Below are positions 1 to 13,800 of a DNA stretch of 64,000 nt, in pieces (within the stretch, counting starts at the first letter, position 1; every line of letters starts with the position of its first letter). The notes below the pieces were generated by a model, which did no database searches, was not told the origin of the DNA, and worked only from the letters and a program-made list of their open reading frames with translations. Origin of the DNA: Siphonodentalium dalli (Eukaryota; Mollusca; Scaphopoda; Gadilida; Siphonodentaliidae); assembly GCA_032622095.1 (NCBI GenBank), contig CP136064.1:212488205-212552204 (forward strand), written 5' to 3'. A program made the translations under genes and the position numbers.

Positions 1-480
1 AACTGCACAATTCGGCGGGATATACCGCCGTCTGCGACTGCTTGTTTGACTAATATTTTTCCGGTTAGATAATCTCATGCGGTGAAAATCATTGTATCAA
101 TGTTTAATTACAATAAAATTGTCTCATATAGGAATTAGGTTTGATAAGATTCGATTCGAAGATTTGATATCAATCATTCGGCCAATTCGATTCAAGATTC
201 GAAGTGTAAACTGCCAATTCACCGGACTCTACACTGAAAATAAAAATTATAAATCATCCTGCCACTTGACAGACTACTGACCATAAATTGAGCTTGTATT
301 TGAATCACCATTGTTATCTCTGATAATATTAATTTTTTTCTTTTTGGTTTCTTTAAACTATATGTGCTTTTATTAGATACCCATTGTTGTATTCTCACTA
401 AAAGCAATGGCTTTCTATCGTGTGGCAATTTTCGACAGAAAGCCCTAGAGTGATCCTAACATTTTTTGTGTGGCAAGCTA

Positions 481-679
481 CAGTAATGCCCTAAGTAATC
501 GACTCTTTAACCACAGCAGAATTGTGGGTAACTTTTCAGGATTTAGTCGGAATTTTGGCTTGTTGCCATTCATCGGAAGCTTTCCGATGAATGGCAACAA
601 GCCATATTTCCGACTTAATCCTGAAAAGTTACCCATAATTCTGCTGTGGTTAAGAAGTCGATTAATTAGGGCATTACTG
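481..679. mobile_element. Foldback MITE, CAGTAATGCCC ends, TA duplication
   Basis: TA at 479-480 and 680-681. Arms of about 95 bp from CAGTAATGCCCTAAGTAATC to TTCATCGGAAG are inverted. TA target and CAGT ends suggest Tc1/mariner (pogo) mobilisation. Confidence 0.88.
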
Positions 680-785
680 TATGTCATGATGTTGCTACAG
701 GCGAAGTAAAGAGAATTTTTTATTTTTGTGATGCCAAAATTGTTGGAAAACAATGAACTTCATCGAAAAAAACTTCTTATAATTA

Positions 786-887
786 ACAATCCGTGGCTCA
801 AATTCATTCATTTCTTGCATATATTCTGTAGAGTATAAAAGTATATGGTTCCGTAAATGGCTGGATTTAGTGTACAGCCCCCTTTAA
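786..887. mobile_element. TTAA MITE fragment (right half)
   Basis: Matches the right half of 5567-5842 (GGCTCAAATTCATTCATTTC ... TTAGTGTACAGCCCC), ending in TTAA. Confidence 0.7.
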
Positions 888-935
888 CAGTTTGATTGTT
901 GTAGAAAAATCACTGGTCATAGAGATAGATATGAA

Positions 936-1400
936 CGTGTCAAAGACACTGTAGCTCAACTTGGGGGGGGAGATAATTTCATGTGTTACAGTCAATGGAG
1001 CGATTAGGAATGCGAAAAGTTGAAATGTCAAAGTAATACTAGATGTCAACATGCGGATATATATATAAAGTAAAATCCAAGATTAATGCTGGTGGCCATG
1101 TTTGTCATAGAAAATTTTTCAAATTCGATAGCTCCCATCTAGAGGTGATCCTAAACATGCCAATTAATTTTCAAAACAATTCTCCAATAAATGCGGACTG
1201 AAGGGTGTACGAATTGATTCAAATTTGAAATCCAAAATGACTGCTGGTGGCCATGTTGTTTGACAAATATTGGAAAAATTCAACGGCTCCCAACTAGAGG
1301 TCACCCCAAAGATCCATATGAAGTTTGGTGAGGATTGGATGAAAGATGTGACCTGTAGGGTGTGCAACGGAAATTGTTGATGGACGGACTGAAGGACTAT
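936..1400 (+). repeat. Dispersed repeat of the AAGATGGC/GTTGAGCT family
   Basis: Starts with CACTGTAGCTCAACTTGG. Units with AAATGACTGCTGGTGGCCAT, then AGGATTGGATGAAAGATGTG. Related to 2.8-4.0, 22.7 and 33.7 kb. Confidence 0.75.
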
Positions 1401-1427
1401 TGTGCTCCATAAACGACCCAATATGTT

Positions 1428-1616
1428 TAACCATGCACACAACAAATGGACTAATACATAGATACTACACTTTGTAAACTGTTTAACCAAGCACACAATA
1501 AATTTATTAATAAATAGATACTACACTTTGAAAACTGATTAACCATGCACACAATAAATGGACTAATACATATATATTACTTTGTAAACTGATTAACCAT
1601 GCACACAATAAATGGC
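1428..1616 (+). repeat. Tandem repeat, about 66-bp unit, 3 copies
   Basis: Repeating TTAACCATGCACACAATAAA, then TGGACTAATACATAGATACT, then ACACTTTGTAAACTG. Units are diverged. Confidence 0.75.
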
Positions 1617-1712
1617 ACCTCATTTTGAAAAACAATTAAAGGTCTAATTCTATAGTCCCCCAAACATTTTTTAGATGACAAATAGTTTTAAAACATTAGA
1701 TGAAAAACTCAC

Positions 1713-1839
1713 TGAACCCTTCTGGTGGATGTCGAGACCAGCCTCCGTAGCAGCCACCAGAATGTAATTTATCTCTCCAACTGACAAGTTATAAATCGGG
1801 AACGGGATCTCAACCAAATCTTTGTCAGCTTCAAATTCT
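1713..1839 (-). CDS. FKBP6: FKBP6-like exon: C-terminal extension
   Basis: The acceptor is TTTTGTTTTAG. It encodes EFEADKDLVEIPFPIYNLSV, then GEINYILVAATEAGLDIHQK. I end it at a good GTGAGT donor in phase 0. If that donor is not used, the frame reads on for about 13 codons to a stop near 1671, which would make this the terminal exon. The sequence is clearly coding-like, but the domain is not one I recognise. Confidence 0.7.
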
Positions 1840-4800
1840 CTAAAACAAAATAATTCCTCATAAACCTTACAGTAAAACATTTATTATCACTGAGAAATAA
1901 AGTAGAAAACGTAGGTTATTTAATACAGAACATCAAAGAATTTACAAATTGGAGCTGGTATTTAATAATCTGCTTATTTTTCGTCTTCGGGCTGGAATAT
2001 AGAAGAGTTAATCCCAAAAACCAACAATCCAATATACTCCTATTTCTATCCAATGAAACTTCAAATGGATGTTATTATAGAAAAGATTTAAACATCAAGA
2101 CTCTTGGCAAGAAACATTTAGAACCTTGGTATGATGAAACATCTTTTACATGTCACTTCAATAGTATTAAATGTGCCAGCCCTCCACAGAATGTGAAGTA
2201 ATTTTATCTGAAAAAGTGTACCTGCTAAATATTTTCAACAAGATGGTATTGTGAATTTTCCGAGATGTTACATATGCAGGACCTGAGCAAGCCTTGAAAT
2301 AGTGTGTCTGTCATTTGCAGAATGAGGTCCCCAGAGGGTGAATTTGGTGATGCTAGCCCGCTATGCGGGGTAGCATTACTAAATTCACCCTCTGGGAACC
2401 TCATTCTGCAAATGACAGACACACTATTTCAAGGCTTGGACCCGAGGCTTGGGGGTCGTGGGGTCATTATAATTGTTCAGTTGAGTCCGATACATCTGAG
2501 CACTCCTATTGAAACATTGGAAATATTAATTTATCATATGACTTGCACCTTTTATTGGACATCAGATATTTGTAGTGCTTAATAATACCTTCCGTTGATT
2601 GGTTAATTTTTCAAAGCATCTTTGCGATTGGCTATCACCAAAACCTTCTAGGTCAAATTCATGCATTGAAAGGTGTTGCACTGCGGCCGTTGGGCACATT
2701 GTGTGAATCGGTTCATACTAAATGCACTTCGTTGGCCACAGCAATATACCCCTCAATAAAACACACTCAAACTACATTAATCCATCGGCCAATTTTTCCA
2801 TCGAAAATTGCTAAAATTTGATAGATCCCATCCAGAGGTGATCCTAAACATGTCTGTAAATTTTCAAAACATTACTCCAATAAATGTGTGCTGCAGGGTG
2901 AGCCGATGAATTCACATTTATAAATCCAAAATGGCTGCTGGTGGCCAAGTTTTTCAAATGAATATCTGAAAGAAATTGATGGCACCCATCTAGAAGTCAT
3001 CCCGAAGATCCATATAAAGTTTGGTGATGATCGGATGAGGGATGAGGCTTGTAGGGTGAGCCAAAGGAAATTGTTGATGGACAAACGGACAGGACAGACG
3101 GTCGACAGATGCCAACTAAAGCAATACCTCAAATTTTACAAAGTAAAGTTGAGCTAATAATGAGTGTCAATGGCACTGTAGCTCAACTTGGGAAGGAGTT
3201 TATTTTTTGCTGAGCAATGAATAAAATGATAAAGAAGAAGGAAATCCAAAAGTAAAGGTCTTGTATTGTGTGAATGAAATTATTTTCATTTGAAACATTT
3301 CACCAATAAATGTGGGCTGCAGGGTGTGCGATGGATTCAAATTTGAAATCCTTGATGGCTCCAATCTAGATGACACCCTGAAGATCCATTTGAAGTTTGG
3401 TGACAATTAGATGAGGGATGTGGCCTGTAGGGAGTGCCGAAGGATTTAGTCAGGCAAAGAGTAAAATCCAAAATGAATGCTGGCAGGCATATTTTTCTAC
3501 GAATTTCGAGAAAAAAACAATCTGGAAGTCACCATGAAGATCCATATAAAGTTTTGTGATGAGGGATGTGGTTTGCAGGGTGTGACAAAGGATTTAGTCA
3601 TGCAGAGAGTAAAATCCAAGATGGCTGCTGGCAGCCATGTTTTTTTAAACAAATTTTGGGAAAAAAATTGATGGCTCCCATCTAGAGGTCACCGCGAAAT
3701 TCCATATGGTGATGATTGGATGAGGGATGTGGCATGTAGGGTGAGCCAAAGGAGTAAAATCCAAGATGGCTGCTGGTGGCCATATTTTTCATTGAAAAAT
3801 CGCTAAAATTAGATAGCTCCCATCTGGAGGTGATCCTAAACATGCCTGTAAATTTTCAAAACATTTTTCCAATAAATGCAGACTGCAGGGTGTGCTGATG
3901 GATTCAAATTTGAAATTCAAAATGGCTGCTGGCAGCCATGTTATTTAACAAATTTCGGAAAAAAGGAAATTGTTGATAGACGGACGATGGATGCCAACGC
4001 ATGGCAATAGCTCAAACTTTACATCTGAATACATTAAACTGGCAAACAGTCAAAAAATTTATTCACTACTAGTGACGTTGCCAGCTCCTAAATCGCAATG
4101 TCCAATGTTCACCACAGAGATGGCATCTAACATGGCCGCCCCCAAAAGGAAACATCACCAACTGTAATTTATAACTATACCCACTTGGGTCTTGGGTTTG
4201 TATTGGAATGCGCATTTAGAAATGAGAACTACTTTTTGCAATCAAATGGTGCCTAGATGTCTAGACGTAAGTGGAAATCACACAAGAATTCTGCCTATTT
4301 GGTCTAAATGTTAATTGTAGACAATTATAGAAGAATCAAGTGGCACGCTAGTGACTATGATGTAGTTGTTGTTTAACTAGATTCATTATTTACCTGATCT
4401 TTGCATCGACTAGAGCTTTAAATTCTGGAGAGCATTTCTTACATTTTTCTTCCTTTTCTTTTTCACGCTTGTTCTGTGCTTCCCGAGTTTCTTTATCTGA
4501 CAAAGGAGGGACAGAGAATGGATGTTCAGGTTGATAATATCATAAAATACATGACAATTTTCTCATTTTTAACCCTTTGATGACTAAATTCTCGCTTATG
4601 AGTAGGTCACTCGTGAATTTTCAGTTAATAAGTTTAAAGGGATGTGAAACACTAAGCTGAGGTTTTCGGAATTGAATTGCAAACGATCATGCCAAAATTA
4701 AAATTAGTTATTTTCATAAATTTGATATCCAAATATACAGAAAACAGTGTTGGTATTAACGAATTACACACCATGACTATTTGTCTGCAAAATCATTGCC

Positions 4801-7800
4801 GTATGTTTATCAGCCAATAATTCATCCCAAATATTTACATTTGTGCTTTAATCATATGTTGTGTTCTCTGCAATGGTACAGATGATGTGGTCGGAATTTT
4901 CAAAAATCTCAGTTGATTGCAACATTCATTCTTCCAGGAGAGATGTTTGGATACAAACTTATCGGTTTTATTCACAAAAGAAGCCAACAATGTCTTTAAC
5001 AAATGCCAGAATAGGAATCCTATATCTGCAGCACCTATGTGATCAAAATACCCTTCCAACTAAATATTACACCATTCCATAATAGTTAATTGTAGTATCT
5101 ATTTTTGTAATAATTGTAATTTTAAAAGGGAATAAACATGCTGTCGGTGTGATTTTGAGATGTTTATCAACGGGTTTTACAATAGAAAATACAGTTTGTG
5201 TCACTGGTAGAAACAATATGTTTCATAAAAAATCCCACCGATAAATGTCCAAGAGTCTGCCAAATAATTGTTGAACACATGGCTGACAGTTTTCATAAAC
5301 AGTCCATGTCACCCCTCGTAGAAATTTTGTCCTGATCCAAGAAAATATAGTCCCATAATTCGAAGAGAAATAAACAGAGCCACTGAAAGGAATCGGTGAA
5401 ATCCATCAACTTGATTTCCATATCAGGCCAATTTGACACTGAATATACATAATTTACATTTTTCGTGTCCAAGTTATACCAAGGCAGTACATACTATTGA
5501 CACGGTATTGCATATTGAACTTCACACTACCTACTAATCAATGAATGGGAAACAGTGAAGATGCAGTTAAAGGGGTACTGTACACTAACTTCTGCCATTT
5601 ATGGGATCATCTCCTTTTATACTCAACATAATATATGCAACAAATGAATGAAGTTGAACCATGGATTTGTGCAAAACACACTTATGTGCTCAATGAACGA
5701 GGCAAACAACCATGGTAATTATAACGAAAATATTTTGCACAAATTCATGGCTCAAATTCATTCATTTGTTGCATAAATTCTGTAGAGTATAAAAGGAGAT
5801 GGTCTCTTAAATGGTCGGATTTAGTGTACAGTCCCCCTTTAACAAAGGGTTAAAGGGACTTAAGGCCTGCATTGTGGGTTCATGCAAAATAACATGAAAA
5901 TCTGAAAATCTAACATCAACAATTACAAAACATGAAAAAATAGATAGAGTAGTCTTATTTTAATTATTAATTACTCTGCAATAATGAGATTTTGAATGTC
6001 AAAACCATTGTTATATAAACGTTACTGTTACAGTGGAATTACCGATAAAAGTCCAATAAAATCCGAAGTTTAATCAAAACTTGACAGTAAACAATGGAAA
6101 AGGTCAAAGCATTGAAAAATATTCTGAAAATGATATTCAGACTAAAATATTTGAACTTACTACATGACTAGCGATATTTATTAACAAATAACTGTAACAG
6201 TTTTGTTTACATAGCACTGGCTTCAAAATGCAAAATAATAATAAAATATTAACATCACTAATAACACACTGTCCGACCTGCACGCGGCCTATCATTGTAA
6301 ACAGCAGCCTATCAGTGTCCCACATAGACCTATCTGTGTTTTCTGTTGATCTAGAGAAAGTCTAATCACAAGTAAACCAATAATCTGCTTCAAAACATCA
6401 CAAAATAAAGGTATATATAACCTGTATTGTATTTATCCAGTGGAGGGGTCATCTGGCGATATCCAGTTCGACTCCGTGCAGTCTGGCTTTTGTTTAAAGC
6501 AGAACAATAGTTTGTACAAACTCGTAGGGGGGGGGGGGGGGGGGGTATAGGTCAAATTTGTGCATAATTGAGCATAACTTGTAGAATGGATTTATAAAAT
6601 GTACACATGTACATCAAAGTAACTGGTGTATATCTGTTGAAAATACGTGAAAATAAAACGAAATGAGAGAGGTGATCACACAAATGGTCAGTTAATCTCA
6701 TTTTATCATTCAATATGACTATGTGACTAAGAAAAACTATCATTGGAGACAATGAAGCATGTATATCAGTGAAAGAGGCAATAATTAAAGAAATTTCATT
6801 GAAAATTACCTAGTTTCTCTCCCTCCACACCTAAATTTTTCTTACCTTAACATGTAGTGGCCAATTGGTCCCATTTTATCATTCAATATGACTATGTGAC
6901 TTAGAACGAGAGGCCGATCACGATCGGCAGATGTTTAACCCATACCTTGGCGATAGTGATTGATGGCGACAAGGACATGATTTCTTACATTAGTAATGTG
7001 AACATATTTATATATACACATATGATTCTGACCAAGAGACACAAAAAATTGTCAAAAGAATTAAAAAATTTGGTTATATTTGTACTCATCTCAGGCTTTC
7101 TTTTTACGGCTACATCTTACATGACAGAATGACTACCAGTGTATATATAATTGGTTTGATGAAATAAAATACCTGGCATAAGAGACATCAGAAAATAATA
7201 TAGCCATATTAATAGCTAAGTAGTCCAAAGGCATGGGATGGAATTGGTGAATATGGTTCCATACAAATTCACCAGTACATGACAATATTTTGGACCGATT
7301 TAAACCAAATTTGGTGTGCTGACTCGGGGTACCCTTGGCGGAGTTATAATAGTGTTAGTTTTTAAAATTTTGTTAGGCGTTAGCAATTTTATTAGTTGGT
7401 TTACGAACCCGCCGACAACTTTTTTCCCGAAATGCGAAAAAAAATAAATATATATTTTCAATGGAAACACGTTTGTACTTTACCCGTTTTATGTCTAAGT
7501 TTCACTCCGGTTCCGATTCCGGACTAATTAATGTTCACACCCTCGGTAGCTGTCGTAAAAGTATAAACAATAGATTTAATAATGCCACTTAAATAACTAC
7601 TAAGTCACAAACCATGCGAACGGATGTGTCCATTTCGATTGCGGGAAAAACTGTATAAACGAGTCCATTTTATACTTTCGGTTTCGTGCATATCCGGCCG
7701 TATCTAGTGGAATTCTACGTATTTTTACGTATTTTAAACGAAGTGTCTTTCTAAATGTTGCTGGTCTGAGAAGTGTGCAGCTGTAGGCCTATTGTTGGCC

Positions 7801-10800
7801 ATCATTGATGAACAGTAACTGTTCTTAGTAACGGATTAGAGGTACGCATTGTGAACGGAACGTGTACGTTTCGTTTCGGGTAAAATTGCAAGACAGTCAT
7901 TTGTACTTTCGTTTTCACCCATTCATGTCCGGTTGTAACCTTTGTAAATTGGGTTCGTTTTTTACTTATTTTAAACGACGTTTCTGCTTCTATTACAACA
8001 ACCAACAGGACATTCATTACCATTTTATTTAGGTCTATATATTTATAAAATAAACACAGAAAACTAACTATTGAAAAACAAAGAAAAGAAGTAATTTTAC
8101 GTGTACATGTGTCATCTTATTTTTTATTGTTCCTGTTGATTAACAAGCTATAGTGGTTTATTTTATAAATACCCATATTTTCCACTTGCAGATAGACCAT
8201 CTTTATACTTAGTTTTGTTTTAAAACTAATATTTTTATGTTGCTTGACATTGGTCAATAAAGGAAGTCAGTGGCCGAGTGGATAGCGTACTGGTCTCTCG
8301 TGCTAAAGGTCCGGCGATCGATTCCCGGTCGGGTATTCTGACAAAAATCCAAACTTGGTCAGATTACCACGTTGTACGACTGAAAAGTCTCATTCGTGAT
8401 CACACAATATATATCCGAATACAAAACTGACTTCCCTTCACGGCGACATCATGTCCAGGTATGTTGTCGTGAGTGCGGTACGCTGTCGGATCGTAAGCCG
8501 ACATAAATGGCTGACCCGTGTACATGGGTGACTATGTGCAAGTTAAAGAACCCGGCTGTAGGTTAGAGTAGCCCACCAAAGCACCGACCACGATCGAGAC
8601 CCGGAGCCTGTCTGTAATACCCGAAAGGGGAGTTGACAGGTAATTCTAGATAGGTAGATTGGAAGGTATCCAGTCAGTTGTTTTATATTATTATTTAATA
8701 TATTAAATATTGATATATTTGAAAGTTTAAGTTGAATAAAGTGTTCAGGGTAAATAACATGTCCATTAAAAGTTACAAAATTCCAGTGGTGATGTCGTGT
8801 GAAAATTCATACCGGTGTAACAGGATATCTCCCCCCCCACCCTGGATATCTTCCCCCCCATGTACGACTAAAAAATAATTTCACTCATTTGATATCGTTT
8901 GGTTCTGAAATGGCCAGAAAAATGTTTTTTGAGATTAAATTTTTTTTTTTTTTTTTCACGAATTTGATTGTCTTTTTTTTTTTCTTTCAAATGTCCAGGC
9001 TTGGATATTCCACCCCCCCACCCAGCACCTACATGACAAAAAAATCATCTTATGGTTTTATCGCTTATTTTGCTTTATATATTCATGAGTCAGGGTTTGG
9101 GGTGGGGGGAAGATGTCCAGGTCAGGATATCTCCCCCCCCCCACCCAGCACCTACATGACAAAAAATAATCTTATGGTTTTATCGCTCGTTTTGCTTTAT
9201 ATAGTCAAGAAACAGCGAGAAATTAACTTCTTCTGAGAACAAGTTGTTGAGTCAGGGTTTGGGGTGGGGGGGGGGGAAATGTCCAGGTCAGGATATCTTC
9301 CCCCCCCACCCAGCACCTACATGACAAAAAAATAATCTTATGGTTTTATCGCTCGTTTTGCTTTATATAGTCATGAAACAGCGAGAAATTAACTTCTTCT
9401 GAGAACAAGTTGTTTGAGTCAGGGTTTGGGGTGGGGGGGGGGGGGGAAGATGTCCAGGTCAGGATATCTTCCCCCCCCCCCCCACCCAGCACCTACATGA
9501 CAAAAAAATAATCTTATGGTTTTATCGCTTGTTTTGCTTTATATAGTCATGAAACAGCGAGAAATTAACTTCTTCTGAGAACAAGTTGTTTGAGTCAGGG
9601 TTTGGGTGGGGGGGAAGATGTCCAGGTCAGGATATCTTCCCCCCCCCCCCACCCAGCACCTGCATGACAAAAAAATAATCTTATGGTTTTATCGCTCGTT
9701 TTGCTTTATATAGTCATGAAACAGCGAGAAATTAACTTCTTCTGACAACAAGTTGTTTGAGTCAGGGTTTGGGGTGGGGGGGGGGGGGAAATGTCCAGGT
9801 CAGGATATCTCCCCCCCCCCCCCCCACCCAGCACCTACATGACAAAAAAATAATCTTATGGTTTTATCGCTTGTTTTGCTTTATATAGTCATGAAACAGC
9901 GAGAAATTAACTTCTTCTGACAACAAGTTGTTTGAGTCAGGGTTTGGATTGGGGGGGGGGGGGGGGGTAGGATGTCCAGGTCAGGATATCTCCCCCCACC
10001 CAGCACCTACATGACAAAAAAATAATCTTATGGTTTTATCGCTTGTTTTGCTTTATATAGTCATGAAACAGCGAGAAATTAACTTCTTCTGAGAACAAGT
10101 TGTTTGAGTCAGGGTTTGGGTGGGGGGGAAGATGTCCAGGTCAGGATATCTTCCCCCCCCCCCCCCACCCAGCACCTGCATGACAAAAAAATAATCTTAT
10201 GGTTTTATCGCTCGTTTTGCTTTATATAGTCATGAAACAGCGAGAAATTAACTTCTTCTGACAACAAGTTGTTTGAGTCAGGGTTTGGGGTGGGGGGAAG
10301 ATGTCCAGGTCAGGATATCTTCCCCCCCCCCCCCCACCCAGCACCTACATGACAAAAAAATAATCTTATGGTTTTATCGCTTGTTTTGCTTTATATAGTC
10401 ATGAAACAGCGAGAAATTAACTTCTTCTGACAACAAGTTGTTTGAGTCAGGGTTTGGGGTGGGGGGGAAGATGTCCAGGTCAGGATATCTTCCCCCCCAC
10501 CCAGCACCTACATGACAAAAAAATAATCTTATGGTTTTATCGCTTGTTTTGCTTTATATAGTCATGAAACAGCGAGAAATTAACTTCTTCTGAGAACAAG
10601 TTGTTTGAGTCAGGGTTTGGGTGGGGGGGAAGATGTCCAGGTCAGGATATCTTCCCCCCCACCCAGCACCTACATGACAAAAAAATAATCTTATGGTTTT
10701 ATCGCTCGTTTTGCTTTATATAGTCATGAAACAGCGAGAAATTAACTTCTTCTGACAACAAGTTGTTTGAGTCAGGGTTTGGATTGGGGGGGGGGGGGGT

Positions 10801-13800
10801 AGGATGTCCAGGTCAGGATATCTCCCCCCCACCCAGCACCTACATGACAAAAAAATAATCTTATGGTTTTATCGCTCGTTTTGCTTTATATAGTCATGAA
10901 ACAGCGAGAAATTAACTTCTTCTGAGAACAAGTTGTTTGAGTCAGGGTTTGGGGTGGGGGGAAGATGTCCAGGTCAGGATATCTTCCCCCCCCCCACCCA
11001 GCACCTACATGACAAAAAAATAATCTTATGGTTTTATCGCTTGTTTTGCTTTATATAGTCATGAAACAGCGAGAAATTAACTTCTTCTGAGAACAAGTTG
11101 TTTGAGTCAGGGTTTGGGGTGGGGGGGGGGGGGAAATGTCCAGGTCAGGATATCTTCCCCCCCCCCCCACCCAGCACCTGCATGACAAAAAAATAATCTT
11201 ATGGTTTTATCACTCGTTTTGCTTTATATAGTCATGAAACAGCGAGAAATTAACTTCTTCTGACAACAAGTTGTTTGAGTCAGGGTTTGGGGTGGGGGGG
11301 GGGAAATGTCCAGGTCAGGATATCTTCCCCCCCACCCAGCACCTACATGACAAAAAAATAATCTTATGGTTTTATCGCTTGTTTTGCTTTATATAGTCAT
11401 GAAACAGCGAGAAATTAACTTCTTCTGACAACAAGTTGTTTGAGTCAGGGTTTGGATTGGGGGGGGGGGGGGGGGGGGTAGGATGTCCAGGTCAGGATAT
11501 CTCCCCCCCCACCCAGCACCTACATGACAAAAAAATAATCTTATGGTTTTATCGCTCGTTTTGCTTTATATAGTCATGAAACAGCGAGAAATTAACTTCT
11601 TCTGACCTGACATCTTCCCCCCCACCCCAAACCCTGACTCAAAAAACTTGTTCTCAGAAGAAGTTAATTGCTCGCTGTTTCATGACTATATAAAGCAAAA
11701 CAAGCGATAAAACCATAAGATTATTTTTTTGTCATGTAGGTGCGGGGTGGGGGGGGGGGGTGGAATATCCAAGCCTGGACGTTTGAAAGAAAAGAAAAAA
11801 TTTGAATTAAAAAAAAAAAAAATTCTGGTCATTTCATGAACAGACAATCAAATTCGTGGAAAAAACTAATTTTGTCACCTTTTTTTTTTTTAAATAAAAA
11901 AAAAATTAATATATATTTTTTTTTAATCTCCAAAAACATTTTTCTGGCCATTTCAGAACCAAACGATATATGAGTGAAATTATTTTTTAGTCGTACATGG
12001 GGGGGGGGGGGGGGAAATATCCAGGGTGGGGGGGAAGATATCCTAGGACATCTTCCCCCCCGGGGGGGGAAGATGACGTGTTACACCGGATAGAACAAGC
12101 CCGAAGGGAGTTTTTTTTTTTTTTTTCCCTCCTCCATCTACATTTTTTTGGGTCCCATGTTCGTAAACCAACTAATTAAATTGGTAAGGCCTTATTTAAA
12201 AAAAATAAAAATAATTTTTTAATTATTTAAAAAATATATTTAAATTTTTTTTTTATTATTTTATATTTAAATTTGTTTGTTTTTGTTTTGTTTTTGTTAG
12301 ATTGAGCAAGGAATAAAATCAATTTTTTTTTGTTTAATTATTTTTAAAAAATATTTAATTATTTATTTTTGTTATTTATTTAATTGTTTTTTTTTTGTTT
12401 TTTTTTTAGATTGAGCAAGGAATTAAATCTATTTTTGTTTGTTTTACTATTATTTTTTTTTTTTAAGAGTGAATATTTTTTTTAAAAAGGGCCATAACTC
12501 AGTTAAAAATAGTCGGATCAAACCCATATTCGAACTCGATCTGTCTTTTATGCCGAGAAATTCATATACAAAATTTGGTTCCGATCAGATATAAAATGTT
12601 CGAGTTATCGCACCATGCATAAAGTGTCTACAGACAGACGGACGGACGGACGGACTGACTAACGACGAGTGGTCAATCCGGACAACAACACTATGTTTAC
12701 CATACTATGGTATGGGTAAACATAAAAACTATCTTTGGTGACAAGGAAGCCTCTTTCACAGAAAATACATGCTTCCTTGTTATCAATGATATTTTTTCTT
12801 AGTCACATAGTCATATTGAATGATAAAATGAGACTATCTGGCCATTATCTGTTGAGGTAAAAACATGGGAGGGGGGGGGTAAACTAGGAAATAAAAAAAA
12901 AACATTCTGAACTGTAACGCCAATGTCGAAGAAAAAAACATGCTTCCTTGTCACCTATGATAGTTTTTCTAAGTCACATGGTCATCTTGAATGATAAAAT
13001 GAGACTAACTGGCCACTGGTATCAATTGTAACCAACTCTCCCTCCCTCTCCCTCTCTCTCCTCCTCTCTGTGTCTCTACTCTCTTGCCCCATTAATATGC
13101 CCCATCCCTCTTTCTGCCCCCTTTTATTCTGTATCAATATTGATAATTAATTTCTGAAAAAAATTAAAAATTTCCAACACTTCCCGCACTTAATTGAATT
13201 AGCTTACTGGTAATTGAATTCATCACAGAGGAGAAGACTTACTTGTGGTCTAATCCTCTTTTTCTATATATACTATCTTCTTCTATTATATCATTTTATC
13301 TTCAATTGTATGTTTAATATCTGATATTGGAAATAAAAGTTTAAAATAAAAGGAAAAATAAGTTTACACAAAACATACCTGACTTAGATTCTGTCTTCCC
13401 TGTTGGAAACATCCTACGGTATATAGTTTCTTCTACAACCTTGAAGTTTGTCATATCCCTATAAATAAGAGTGGAAACGAATAGACTTCTCTTCCTGTAA
13501 TATTTATGAATAACGAATAATAAATAAAGACTATCGGGGTTTGTGCTGCCGTTTGCTAAATGTAAAACAAATCTAAATTTGGTTAAATTTTTTTTACATA
13601 TGGTAAAATATTCGGTAAGTGTTATATTAATTCCTCAAAATAGTACAAACTATTAATTAAAAAAATGGTTAATCACAACATCCATGTGATGAAATCCCAT
13701 ACCACAATTTTGTCGAAGTGGCTTATGAAAATAGGGGCATGAAGGTGATGTTCACCGAACTAATCCCTTTATCCTCTTTCTTTCTGAAGGTGCCGAAAAT

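Noticed and set aside
1164-1496. 110-codon minus-strand frame
   Set aside because: It lies wholly in the dispersed AAGATGGC-type repeat; the same text is broken in sister copies.
1671-1712. Read-through of the 1713-1839 exon to a stop as the true gene end
   Set aside because: Possible, but a good GTGAGT donor in phase 0 precedes it and no convincing poly-A signal follows, so I did not extend the exon.
8271-8340. A functional tRNA gene
   Set aside because: A and B boxes are present but no acceptor stem pairs and no terminator follows; a SINE head fits better.
8799-9236. 145-codon open frame at the left of the G/C-tract array
   Set aside because: It only reads through homopolymer tracts and repeat units (poly-F and poly-P runs).
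9020-11605. Regular direct repeats that might suggest a CRISPR-like array
   Set aside because: Units are 168 bp with no unique spacers, in a eukaryotic intron; this is a minisatellite-type array in a transposon.
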